Shown here: piece by piece, positions 50,391-62,639 of the stretch
How the letters are laid out: every line of letters starts with the position of its first letter
How positions within the stretch are numbered: position 1 is the first letter of the stretch
Origin: Lineus longissimus
Lineage: Eukaryota > Nemertea > Pilidiophora > Heteronemertea > Lineidae
DNA length: 64,000 nt
Direction: 5' to 3'
NCBI RefSeq assembly: GCF_910592395.1
Contig: NC_088317.1
Coordinates: forward strand, 2,604,001 to 2,668,000
Translations under genes and position numbers: made by a program
Notes under the pieces: generated by a model
Database searches by the model: none
Told to the model about the DNA's origin: nothing
The model's input: only the letters and a program-made list of their open reading frames with translations

Positions 50391-53300
50391 ATGGAAGAAT
50401 ATCATTATGATCTATTGGAGAATGCTGTCTCCCACCACGGCTTAGAGTTGTTGGAGATTATCCATCGGGAACAGAAGAGTCAGTCTTTACCGAGTAGGAT
50501 TGGAACTCAAGGAGTCTTGACAGGGAACAAGTGAGTTAGATTATTATCCGAGTTAGAGAATGCCGTCTCCTACCATGGGCACAGCTTAGAATTGTTATAG
50601 AGGTAATCAGTGGAGAACAGAACAGTAAGTGTTTTCAAAGTAGGATTGAAACAAGTTAGTCAAGTGTGTTTAGCCTTTTGCACTTGCAGAGGGTTCAATT
50701 ATAAATATACTTGGAGGCCTGCAAGAGACTGTTTATGGAAGGCTCCTCCTTCGATACTATTCAAATAGTTTGAAGTCTAAAAGCTACTGAATTGTAATTG
50801 TTAATTGCAGGGAAGATGACTACCGTAAGAAACTTCACCAGTTTATTGGGCGTAACGCTGATGTGCTATTCAAGCTTGGAGATGGAGAGGCAAGATCCAA
50901 AGCAGAAAAGTGTGATCGATACGAAGCAGGTGAGACAGTCTATTTTATCCCTGAGATTGTGTTGTTTGAGGCAGAATAGGTGCCCAATCTGAAATCATGT
51001 CTTTGTCTTGTTTTGTTCAGCTACAGGATGACAGGTATTGCAACAGATGGTGATCCTGTTGATTCTAAAGTGTGCTTGAAGACTATCTAATTCTAGAATA
51101 GGCGGAGTGTAAACACGATGTAGAAGAATGACTGTCATTGACCATCAGTGGTTGTGTTCATTATAAAGGGTGATGCCAGGGCTCCCCTTGAGTAGCAGTA
51201 GCTGCTAATAGTGATAACTTTGAGTTGACTCGATTGGTTTTGTGGCGTCACAAAGTTTGATGGTTGACCGGTGAAGTTTTGTTTCTCAACTCTGTGCATG
51301 GCTGCCGAGTTGCAGAATAATTTTCAAAAAGCTGTTCTTGCCAGGTAAGTAATATCATGTTATTTTCAAAGGTAAGAGTATGATGTTGATACTATTCATT
51401 TTCCGCAATTTCTGCTGAAGTGTGTTATTTATAAAGGCCTACTATTTCCTTTTCATCAAGTTGGCAGTTTTGACCTTGGAATCCTTTCCAATCCTGGTAA
51501 TGTTATGTACCGTAATGTTAGAAAGAGTAGAATCCACACTAGTTAATTTGGTTAAAACCAGTACTGTATGCAGAGCAATTAGTGGCGTCAGTACCACTGC
51601 CAAACAACTTTTAATTGGAATAGGCATTATCTACTTGCCAGCGGTACAGCATCTGAGGATGTACGAAAGGTGTCAAATTTAGGTTAAGAAAAACATCAGT
51701 TACAAAAGTAGGGATATCACTATCAGTCAGTTAGTTTAGTTTGAGAAAGTCAATCTCTAACCAGTCGATTTCTCATGGTGCCTTAGTCACACCATAAACG
51801 TTGAATGCATCAATTCAAAATCGGATATTTTACTAGTAGCCTCGCAGTGACCTGTATCCTTCCACGGAACATCTATACATGTAGTTCCAATTGATCTGAA
51901 CATTCAGCTTTCCTTTTCGATTGGCCATGGAAGCTTGATTGTACATAGCAGGTCGTCACTTTTTCCCTAGATGAGTAGAAATGTGTATTCTTGATGTACA
52001 GGTTTTTCGAACAGATACAGGTGAGTGAAAGTATGGCTTTATCAAAGCTGACTTACAGGTATAAAGGGTAAGTGACTTGTTTTGATCATTATTGTGGTGT
52101 ATGTTAATTGCTGGTTGTATAGTGCTACATGTAAATTAGAATTTCCCTACGTGTAGGATGTACTCTATATGAGATGTTATTTTGAAAATCAGGATTCAGA
52201 ATAAAAGCAGCATTGGCTGTTTCTGAATAAAAATGGTAGGATCGCCCCCAAACTTGCCAAAGATGAGTTGTGCATGATTTTTTCTCTTGTTTGGGTGATG
52301 CCGTAGGCCCGTTGACTGTCCTAGTTTCATCTAATTTCGATGGGACGATGCATAAATTGCACTGTACTCGGGTTAAAAACCCACTGCTGCCAGTTTCAGG
52401 CTTGTTGCTCCCCTTGACTAATCAGTTGTACAATATCATATGCAGTATAATTATTGGCTATTGAAGGGACAACTTGGGCATGAGATAGTTTAGTTTTTCA
52501 TGCGAAAATAGTTTCCAGCAGGCCTGTGACTTCTCCATGCAAGAACATTGAAAAAACACTAAACTGTTAGAAACAGAGGAGGTCTTAGTATGTCTTATGT
52601 GCAATTTTGGGTCAATTTCTTAATATTTCCTTTCAGGTTCAAAGAAGAACCCCGAGTGTTTGAAAACACCCAAGCTGTTGCCAGCATTGAAGAATTCATG
52701 AGTCATCATTGAACAGTCGGAATTTAGTTTTGTCGCTGGGTGTTTTTACAGAGCTCCTGAGATGCAAGCCTATTGGTCAACGAGATGATTGCAAGAAGAT
52801 TTAGGCTTGAATGGCAGTTGATGACCACCTCTGCTGACTGAAAAAACACACTTGCTGAAGTAATGATCAAGTTGTCACCTCAAGATAACTATGGAAGGAT
52901 ATACGCTAGCCAAAACCAATAACATCACAGAAAGAAATTCAGAAGTTATTGGCTAACGTGTTGATGTCTATGGAAACATTCCGAACTATCAACAGAATTA
53001 CACATGAAGATGGTAAACTCATAGATGCACAGATAATACACAGCAGATGATGATTATGTGGAGCTCAAGGCGTCAGTGCTGGTAGAAGAAAATAAGACAT
53101 GTTGGTCGCTGCTTTACATGCTAAAGAAGAAGAGATTCAGACTGCAAATAAATGGTCGATCAGCAGACGCTGGATGGATGTGATAAAGTGTGAGCCCTGT
53201 CCCACTTGAGCTGCCTTATTTCGAAGGAGTGTGCATTTGCGTCATTGGTGATGAAGCAGTTGTCAGGACAACTCCTTAGTGTTTGTTTACAGGTTTAAGA

Positions 53301-56300
53301 GGTGCAGCGGAAATTGATACAGGTGATAATCTGCTGCCATTAGTGGAACATCGAGGAAGTAACATGACCTGTGACAAAGTGCTGTCCATTGCAAGGCTGC
53401 GTATAAATAATGTTCAGTTTTAGAATGTGAGTACAGTTGGCAATATTGATGCTGATATGAGCTGTAATGTTGCTGTAATGGTCCCATTTCGAAGTGAAAC
53501 TTTTTGTGATCAATGATTTTATAAAGAATTGATGTTATCTGTTTGTCCATGATCATTTCTCACTATTTGATGCTGCATCTTTAAATTGTTTTGTGATGAT
53601 TGACCGAGGTTTTGTTTTTTTTAACCATCTGGAGAACGGCAGCACGACCACGTTTATTTTACGGAAATTTTCAAGTTAGAATAAGATGATTAGTGCCCTG
53701 CCCTCTACACCAAAACATGAATTATAGTCACAGCATTCAGTATTTCGTCTGCCTTTAAGCTCTTGAATGACCGATATTGAAATGACATGTTGATTTGATT
53801 CATTCAATATCCATGCAATTAATGATAATGGAGAGATAAGCAAAAACTAAGAGAAGAGGTGATGTCACAAAGGATGCCGTCTGTGACATCACTAACCGCA
53901 GACCTCTTTCCATTTCTGGCCTGTATCTAATACTATTTGTTGCATAAGCATAAAACTTAACATTTTTGTCATCAAAACTTATCTGAACAGTTTCTTGAAT
54001 TTATCTGACAGAAAATTGTCCTGTACTGTCCCCTTTTATTTTGGTCATTCGCAATAACAACTCAAACCTCAGGATTTGTTCTTCTGTGTCGCTCGTCATT
54101 CATTTTCCAATATTCTAACTCTTTCCAGATTTGTATGCAGTCATGCCGCCGCTTGAAGCATTCATGGACGTTCAAGGTGCAGCGCGCCGTCGTCATTTCT
54201 ACAAGGTATGTTCATCCTATTTCATAGTTCTCAATTATTATTTTTTATATTGCTTCTGTGCAGATTGATACATTTTTCCTCTCTCTCTTCAGAATCGAGC
54301 TAACTCATTGGTTACTTGTCCTTGGCAACTCTCTCTTAACTTGAGAGTGTCTCGCTAGGTAACATGATGTCTATTGCATCAATTTTGATAGTGCAAGGGG
54401 CAGGTAGTCCTTCGCAAGGTTGGTAAGATAGCATGAAGATGCGGACTGACTTGTTTGAAGTTTTTCATGATGAAATCCCTCGGTGAAACTGATTTGCTCT
54501 TACCTCTTGTGGTACTGCTTGTTATCACATGCTTTGTGCTCCAATATGAATTACAGATGGGCAATAAAGGATTGTTTTGCTCCAACTGTAAAGTGAAAAT
54601 AAGTGGAGGGGATAAGGGAGACTGTTTCTAAGCACCATTAGTAATCGATATGATGAGTTTGTTTATTCATTGATGTTTCATTGCAGAGTGTTGCCAAAGG
54701 TGACACGGTCATCGCGACAGTCGCGTCGGTGCAGGAGAGCGGTGTGATGCTGATGCTAATGTGTCTTGACTACGGAAATGCAAGACATCTATCAAGCCTG
54801 AGGATAACTGTAAGCTGCAGACCAATGAATGTTTTCCTGATTTCCATATTTGCCGTTATCTTTGAGGATTAAGTAACTGTATCGAGCTCAGAGTATTTGT
54901 TGTCTCACGAGGTGCCACGGGTGTGTAGAGCTGAAATGTTGCCAAAATGTTGGCTTGGATGAAGGGACAGGTTCACTTGCGCAGTGTTTGGTGAGACAAC
55001 CATGACATACACTTGTTTGCACAAACAAAATGTCAGCACATTTCATACCACTTTTTCAGGCATTCTGTCCGTTGAAAGAGTTGCCACGTAAGCGTGCACA
55101 TGAAGACCCATTGGATAATCTGAAAATTAAAGACAAAGTGAGAGGTAAGGTTCATGAAAATGTGTAAAATGCGTGCTTGCTTTTCAATTTTGTATTCACC
55201 GTCTATTGACTGGCGTCTGGTTCTGACATTATCCTCAAATACTTGGCCAGCAGATGCACAGGACTTTAGTGCATTAGATTCCTGGCATCAGAACTCATGC
55301 CTTGGAAAACATGCCCAGTACAGCTTTACAATACAATTTCACTTTCAGTTTCACGCTTTCCTACATTCACCTTCTGTTCATTTCATTAACTTTTGCCTCT
55401 TTATTGTAGCCGTGATCACTTCAGTAAATGTCGAGGGTGAGAAATTGACAGCCTCAATGCTACCTTGGGCCGTGCCAGAAGATATTGAGGACATCAGGCT
55501 TGGTCCCATTACTGATGAAGAGATGCCTATCAATTATGTGTAAGGACGGCAGTCATGTTTCAAACAAATGAAGGAAGAATCCTACAGAATAATTAGGATG
55601 TCATGCTTGTCAACTGTGTGCCTGCGTGAAATGTGTAGATGACCACAGTCTCAGAATTCTACTTTGTACATGCTTGTTTATATGTTTTCACTTTTAATGG
55701 TCCCTGGTTTGGGGTTCCGCCCAGTAATCCAAGGTCTAGTTTTTGCTTTCTGACCTCAACTGTAATGCTATATGAGGATATTTGAGACAGGTCCCGTCAG
55801 TGAAAGAACAGCTCTGTAAAAAGCCACAAATATTATCATCTGTTATCAAGAGAAACATTGTGATGTATTTATAGGAAGGCGAAAGAAATTGATGGCCAGA
55901 CTTACGCGATGATGATGGAGACTAACGCAGCCTTTCAAAATAGCAACATGGAGAGTTTGATGAGCAAGTTCCTCATTGAAGACGAGTGTCCACCGTCATT
56001 TATGATTAGCCTCAAGAAGTAGGTGGTGTTGTCTGCAGTTTGATTTTGAAAACGATGACTAAAACGATTCTATTGCTTCATAGTCTGTTATGATTGACAA
56101 TGTATTGGAGGTTCTTGTGGTTGAATATATGAAATGTTGAATGTCATGAATGTTTCATAGGTGATAGGTTGCGTGTCATATCAATCCAGTAGATTCTAGC
56201 TTGGAAAGAACTTGTAAAAAAACCTTTCAAGCAGCACCAACTTGGGTCTCTTATTAAGGTCAATTACACTACAGAGAAGGACTTAGCCCAAGTTGGGCTT

Positions 56301-59300
56301 CATGTTAAACCTTTGTGTATTTCAGCCTCCATATTCCAAAGCATGAATATGCTGAAGAATTGAGAAAGATGCAGTCATACAAATGGTCTCTGAGAAGGTA
56401 ATCCATTAAATCCAGTTTTTGAGTTTTGAGTTGAAATAGCCTGGCATTGGTCTTTGGAATTTGGTTGATTAAAAAGAATTCTTTCTAGAAATGACACAGA
56501 TTTGATGCCCCTTAGCTCCCCCTTTTTGTCCCCTTTAAGATCGATACAATTTTGACTCGATGTTTTTTTATCACGTGCGTCTGTTTCTTCAGTGTTGCAG
56601 AAGGTGTATCGCATTTCAAAGCTGGCCGTTTCACAGAGGCAATGCAACATTTGAACAAGGCTCTACAGATCGATCCTGAGAATGTTGAGGCTCTGGTTGC
56701 AAGGGGTGCACTGTAAGTAGTGAATACAATCGCTTTACACCCTCTGAACTGAGCTGGAATATTGGATTTCAAGTACCCATAGCCAACTGTGATTTCACAG
56801 AGATAACATAAGAATCATGGCTGGTATCGAAAGTTTTTGAACTCCAGTCTTTTCAGCAGGGAGCCGTAGATGACCTCACTTATGGCCATTAAGTGCGTAG
56901 TGCATGTATTGTTTTTACTGATTCACTTGCAATTAAGGGTAAACTTGTCACGCTCTCCTTTTAAAATCCTCTCTGCGAATGTTTACTTCAGGTATGCAAA
57001 TAACGAGAGCTATCTCCGTGCCATAGAGGACTTTGAACGATCGCTGGAACTCAATCCAATGCATGCCAATGCCAGAAAGTACATCTGCCAGACATTGGTG
57101 GCCTATGGGCGCAGTTTACAGGAACAGAAGAAGTACCGTGATGCCATGGCTTTCTACAAGCGGGCGCTCTCAATCAACACTGAGTTTCTGGAAGCAAAGG
57201 AGTGTATTGCTGAACTTGACATACAGTCAACAGATGAACCTGAAGATGTAAATATAAAAGTAGTTTAGAGCCTGGAAATACTCCAATATATACTGCCATT
57301 CTGTCACTGAAGGGTATGTGGATGTAGGTACTTTGACTCTCTTTCAAATTGATCTGGTTGCCAATATATAGGCTTCTTACCATTTCTAAATACAGGGCAT
57401 GTGGTGTTTAAAGACCATCTTGTATTATTTTTCATTGTTTCAGGATGTGAATTACATGGATCTGGGTTATATTCACAAGAGTTCTGAGAGTCCTGAGAGA
57501 GAGGAAGAAGCGAAGGGTTCGGGTCTTGAGAAAACAACTGAGACGCTGAAGCGATTGATTGAGGAAGATGAAAAGGGCACCAGGTAATTTGTCTAGAATT
57601 AATCTTACAGCTTGTATCGGTCTTGTCAGGGCGGTTTTTGGCAATTCGGATTATAATATAAGGGTTGTTTTTAGGAATGTGTTTTCAGTTCATTCATAGA
57701 GTATTTTATGAACTTGTCAATCTGCCCGTTGAATTAATTCCGTTTATTAGAATTATCACAATGATTGAAACTCGTGTTCTTTTGCAGGAAGAAAAGGCGT
57801 TCCAAGAGGGCCGATTCACCTCACAGTGGAGGTTCACCTGTGAAGTCCCGTCGTAAAGAAGACCATAAAACGAATCCAGAAAATAGTGGTCAGCTGTATG
57901 GTAGAAATTCATATGAAGCTGAAAGCGACATGCCTCCCTGGAAAGATGGGACATCCTCCTTGCAAGATGATCCATATTTCCCAGATAAACCTGCAACTTC
58001 ATTCATGAATGTTCCACTGCATGAAGTTCCACTCCCTGATCGAAATAATAAAAATTCAGACTCTCACCATCGTTCAAGTGAGAGAGAAAAATCTAGGGAA
58101 AGATATGGTTCCAGGTCACCTCATAGATATGATTACAGGTCTCCTCAAAGGAGCCGACGATCTACTGAAAGGTCCACACAAATGTCACATCGTAGGTCAT
58201 CCCCAAAGTCTAAACACCTGTCCCCTCCTATGTCAAATCGCCAGTCGCCCCCAAGAAGGTCAAGTTACGAACCTTCGCAGAGCTTGTATGACCATTCACC
58301 TCGGAGGTCAAACCATAGATCTTCACAAGGATCGCTTGGCCAGTCTCCAAGGTCAAGACAGTTTTCACCTCAAAGTCGGCAAACTGGTTATGGATCACCA
58401 TCACCTCCACGAGGGAGATACGACCCAGGGTCTCCGGCTCATAATTCATCACAAAGAATACCAGGGCTGGATTCTCCCGAGTTGGAAATACCACGTTCAC
58501 CACACTTTGCAAGGGAAAAGGACCGTCCAGATCAATATTTGGGATATCCGCAAGAAGACAGGAGATTGCCTCCATCTGATAACAGGAGTTCTGAATATGC
58601 AAGATATGAATCTGTCGAGGAAAAGCAATATCATTCGGAAGATAATAGTAATGCATTTCAAGAAGGATACAAGAAATCTGCTTCTGACAATGAGAGACGA
58701 CAACGTAATTATTTTGATGCTGAGAAAACAGATAGATTGGACCGAGAGGAAAGGGATGACAGAGAATCGAAACAACTTGACTTCCAGAGGGCGCTGTCAA
58801 AAGATAATCGCCAGACCCTCCCAGCAAGGGATGAACCTGAAAAGGAATTGACCGAAGATCATGATGAGAAGGATGTTCCAACTAATTCTGAGGCAAGCGG
58901 TCTGGTTGCTTATTCACGGTCACCAACACCAGAGAGAGGAGGCAGTCCCAAATTGCGTTCCCGGAGTTACTCTCGCAGAGACAGTGATCGATACTCTCGG
59001 GATCAGCGGTCCAAGCATGAGCAGTTCAGGAACCGTGATGACGGCAGGTCAAGATATGAATCACGCCCAGGTAGTCATCGGGATGAGGACCACAGATACA
59101 AAAGCAAAGATGATTATAGGACGAGAGATAGTCACAGGTCACAAGAATGGGATCATCGGGGATCACACGAGAGAGGTGTTGATAGTTCAAGGGAGCAGAG
59201 CGGACACAGGTCAGGAGATCGTGGTGATTGGAGGGAAAAAAGGGAAGAAGATAGACGCCGCGTGCGTAAGCCAGAATTTGAGAGCCACAAACCATTTGAC

Positions 59301-61562
59301 AAAGAATATTTTCAGTCGCAGAAAAGAGATGATCGCAGGTCACGTGAAAGAGATGGTCGCAGGTCGCGTGAAAGGGATGATCGCAGATCAGATGGAAGAG
59401 ATGGTCGCGGGCCACTTGAAAGAGATGATCGCAGGTCAGATGGAAGAGATGAAAACAGGCTGCTTGAAAGAAGTGATCACAAGTCACGCGAAAGATATGA
59501 TCGCAGGTCACATGAAAGAGATGGTCGCAGGTCACGTGAAAGAGATGGTCGCAGGTCGCGTGAAAGAGATAGTCGCAGGTTTACTGCAGACCATGATCGC
59601 AGGTCACATGAAAGAGATGATCACAGGTCATTTGAAAAGGACCAGCACAGGCCTAATGAGCAAGATGGCAGAAGTTCCAGAGAAAGAGAGTCCAGGTACC
59701 ACGGATATAAAAATGATAGGTCATATGAAGGTGATTCTGGCTATCGCTCAAGGGGGGATAATCGTCCTGATGGTGACAGAGGACATGAAGAAAAAGATAT
59801 GCCTGACAAAGAAGTTTTATATGGCAAGTGGGAGAAGCCTCGCGTTAGCCGTTTTGATTCGGAATCCATGCTTCCACCAATGAAAAATATTTGCCAGGAG
59901 AAAAGAGATGATGATGATAGTAAAAAGAAGATTCTGATGCATGATACAAGCAAAAGTAGCATTGCTCATGTTGCTGGCAGTAAGGAGAGTTTTATAAATG
60001 ATATGTACAAGTATGTAAAGGAAGAGGTGAAAACATCGTGTCAATTGGTCAGAAATAAAGATGAGTTTTCTGTTCAGCATGCAGAATTTGTGAAAACAGG
60101 CTGGCAAGAAGCCGACACAGTCTCCACCCAAAAGAAATTCTCTGATGATTTGAAGGTTAAAATTGCATTCGATGGCAGTCTGGGTTCTCGTAGGGTGGTT
60201 AAGGATGAGGTACCACCAATTGTTAAGACAGAGAACGTTGAAGTTGAGCCAACTCCAGATGACCAGGATGAGGAAGCGGAGTCAGTTGCACCTATTCTGG
60301 ACTTTGATGAATTACAGAAGAAACTTCAGCAGTATTGGAAGACCGACGTTGGTGAAGTAAAGCCACTGGAAGACGTGAAGATCCCCAGCAGAAAAACCCC
60401 AGTTCAAGAATCTGAGCCTTCACTAAGAAACCGTGGGCCACCTGAAGAATTTGTAGAGGACTTGATTAAACCTGAAACAACATATCGTAAACGTAAGCTT
60501 AGCAGTGGGAGTTCCTCTAGCAGTAGCAGTTTAACCTCTGTCAGTAATAGCAGCGGGTCAAGGTCACGTAGTAGATCAAAGTCATGCAGCAGATCTCGGT
60601 CACACAGGCGGTCGACATCACGCAGTCAGTTGAGGAGAGAAACATACAGGCCATCTAGCAATAGAAGGTCGCACAGTGGATCCAGGCAGGGAGGGAGTTC
60701 AAGGCATAAATCTCATTCAAGGAGCCACTCGCGCAATTACAGCCGGTCAAGATCTCGTGGTGGCAGGTCTCGTTCCAGAAGTGGTTCACGGAGGAGGCAC
60801 TCTTCTTATCACAAATATTCTAGAAGTCGTTCCAAGCATCAGGGATACTCTTCCAGGCATAGTAGGTCACGATCCCGGGGACATTCTAGGCAAAGAAGGT
60901 ACAGCAGGTCAGGAAGTCGCTCAAGGAGAACTCATGACAGGGGTGATCATGCTAAATTCTATAGTCATCCAAGAGATTTTCAACACAATTATGGTCCTAG
61001 TAACCATCCTAAGGCAGTTAGAGGACGCAATACATTTAGGCCCCCTCGTTCAGCATCAAGAAGATCTCACGATAGAGATGAGAGCCAGTCAAAATACCGA
61101 TGGTGGTCTCCTTCCAAGTCCAAAATTGCCAGAGATGAAGCATATGTAAAACCCAGAGAAGAGATGAAAAATGAAAGTGACAAGCCACTCACTGACACTA
61201 AGGATAAGCAGAATATCTCAAGCTCCACTATAAAGCCACCTGCATATGAGGTAAAACCTGTAATTGATGTTCCACTGAAGGAAAAAGAAAAGACTACTCC
61301 AGTGAAGAGTTCTGCTGTATTCTCTAAAGATAATATTTTTGAATCCGAGTCGGCCGATGTCAAAGGACATGACAAAATTACTTTTTCTATCAAAGCCACA
61401 CCAGCACCAGTACCAAAGTCAGTTGTGAAACCTGCTGAGACACGCAACTCCCTTCTCGAAATGGAGAAGTTTCTTCAGAACCTTAAAGAAAAGAAAAAGG
61501 AGGAATTGACAGAGAAGTTTAAATTTCAGTTGAAGAAGAAGCCAGATAATACTGTTTGGTAA
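50391..61562 (+). CDS. TTC14: Tetratricopeptide repeat protein 14 with greatly extended C-terminus
   Basis: TTC14 combines an S1-type RNA-binding-like fold with TPR repeats; its molecular role is poorly known. Exons: 50391-50530, 50811-50929, 54129-54205, 54687-54809, 55060-55144, 55410-55539, 55875-56018, 56326-56397, 56593-56712, 56992-57247, 57444-57583, 57788-61562; all phases agree (1,726 residues). Residues 1-85 start [31 protein letters not shown] is a TTC14 hallmark. The S1 region follows at about 113-220 ([20 protein letters not shown]). TPRs lie at about 297-430 ([40 protein letters not shown]). The tail from 469 is one exon of Arg/Ser/Asp/Glu repeats, ending KKKPDNTVW. Human TTC14 is about 770 residues, so the tail is unusually long. 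The start was chosen by family alignment and strong context (A at -3, G at +4), although the frame stays open upstream. Confidence 0.92.
50930..54128 (+). other. TTC14 intron 2, hosting a candidate nested gene
   Basis: A 3.2-kb intron. Apart from the three candidate exons at 51298-52712, nothing recognised. Confidence 0.6.
51298..52712 (+). CDS. Candidate nested small gene, 62 residues, unrecognised
   Basis: Three exons, 51298-51344, 52002-52067 and 52637-52712, lie inside TTC14 intron 2 on the same strand. Their splice sites are good (CCAG-GTAAGT; TGTACAG; AAAGG-GTAAGT; CCTTTCAG) and the phases 2 and 2 agree. The joined frame starts [20 protein letters not shown], passes through [16 protein letters not shown], and ends IEEFMSHH-stop. 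The peptide is helical-looking, mixed charge, with no signal peptide or membrane span. It does not fit as a TTC14 isoform, because TTC14 exon 2 leaves phase 1. The ATG context is weak at -3 (T) but has G at +4. I do not recognise the family; chance assembly of short exons cannot be excluded. Confidence 0.45.
57788..61562 (+). CDS. TTC14: TTC14 last exon: giant RS / RERD-repeat tail
   Basis: One exon encodes residues 469-1726. It starts with a basic [11 protein letters not shown] and an SP/SQ/RSP-rich part ([18 protein letters not shown]). A run of 8-residue RERD-type repeats follows (59334-59693). An acidic middle part contains [18 protein letters not shown], and a classical RS domain runs over about 60520-61090 ([19 protein letters not shown]). 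The end [17 protein letters not shown] is probably helical. RS domains place proteins with splicing factors in nuclear speckles, so an RNA-processing role is a reasonable inference. Confidence 0.9.
59334..59693 (+). repeat. Coding minisatellite, 24-bp unit, 15 copies
   Basis: Fifteen units of 8 residues within TTC14, consensus RRSRERDG (variants [24 protein letters not shown]). At DNA level the unit is close to GATCGCAGGTCACGTGAAAGA. The 24-base period keeps all three frames open, which explains the long overlapping frames on both strands here. Copy number is likely to vary between alleles. Confidence 0.85.
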
Positions 61563-62560
61563 TTAGTAGGATGACCTATGTGTGAAAGTAAATGTAGGGT
61601 GCCTGTGTGGGAAAGCAGGCCTTCACACAGGGGGTGGTCCGAGGAAGGCGTTGTAGTTAAAGGGTGATACGCTCTTTTTTGTGATGGATCGTAACATTCT
61701 GTTTTTAAATGCTTTGTAGATTGGTGTTCCATTAATCATGTTTATATATGCTTTAAGTATTGAAGTTCAGCTGAGGGTTTGCCATTTTGCATTTTAGAAT
61801 GAGCTCTCACTGTGGCTAAACATGGTAGAGAAGATGGTGTTGTCATGAGTATGATTTAGATTTGGAATTGGATTGAAGTTTGATGTGCATGGGATGTTTA
61901 TGTCAACATGACGCACCCTGGAGATGCTTAGAATCATGAGCAGGTGTTGTCGGTTAATTGACAAAAGTCATAAATCAATACGGCAGCTGAATCAAGCTGG
62001 AGTCAAAAAGGATCTCTGCTTCAAATTGGACATAAAGCTTTGGTGTACTGTATAATATAGAACTCGATGTGCTTCTGTATAAAGCTGTTGACCATTACAT
62101 CATTGTTGGTTCAATTGTCAGACAATTGTATGGTGGACCAATAAGTGAGCAATTATTCACCAGTATTTTTAATCAATAATTGTAAACCCCTTTATTTGTG
62201 TGAGTCCCACATAGCGTGCATATAGGGGTAAAATTGGGAATGCCACAAGGGGCACTTATCAAATAGACATTGAAAAATCCAGTTGACTGTTTTACAGAAA
62301 TTAGTGGATGTTAAATCAGGAAAGCCTATTCTGTTGCTTGGAATATATTTCGGTAATCGATAATTCTGCAGTCCTTTTCCCGCAAAACTCCTAAGTGGCC
62401 CAAAGAATTACATTGCAAATTTTTCCTAACAGCATAGGTTTTTAATCTAGCCGATGCAGGTAGAATCATGTTCGTCACATGCTTCTGTAGATATCATCTC
62501 CGCAATGTTACCCTCAGATCAAGGATTTTTTAATAAAAACCAATGTTTTGAAACATGTCT
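61563..62560 (+). other. TTC14 3' UTR with candidate poly(A) signal
   Basis: Non-coding, AT-rich. The first convincing AATAAA is at 62532-62537, giving a 3' UTR of about 1 kb. Confidence 0.6.
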
Positions 62561-62639
62561 TTATTAGTTACTGTATGTACACCAAGTGCAATTCGGACCT
62601 TCTGTGTTTGGTAAACAGCCAGGCAGGAGCTGGGGGGTC

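Noticed and set aside
58009-59883. Long overlapping plus-strand frames (280 and 340 codons) inside the TTC14 last exon
   Set aside because: They are off-frame products of purine-rich, stop-poor RS/RERD coding sequence with a 24-bp period. TTC14 frame continuity, homology and composition explain the region.
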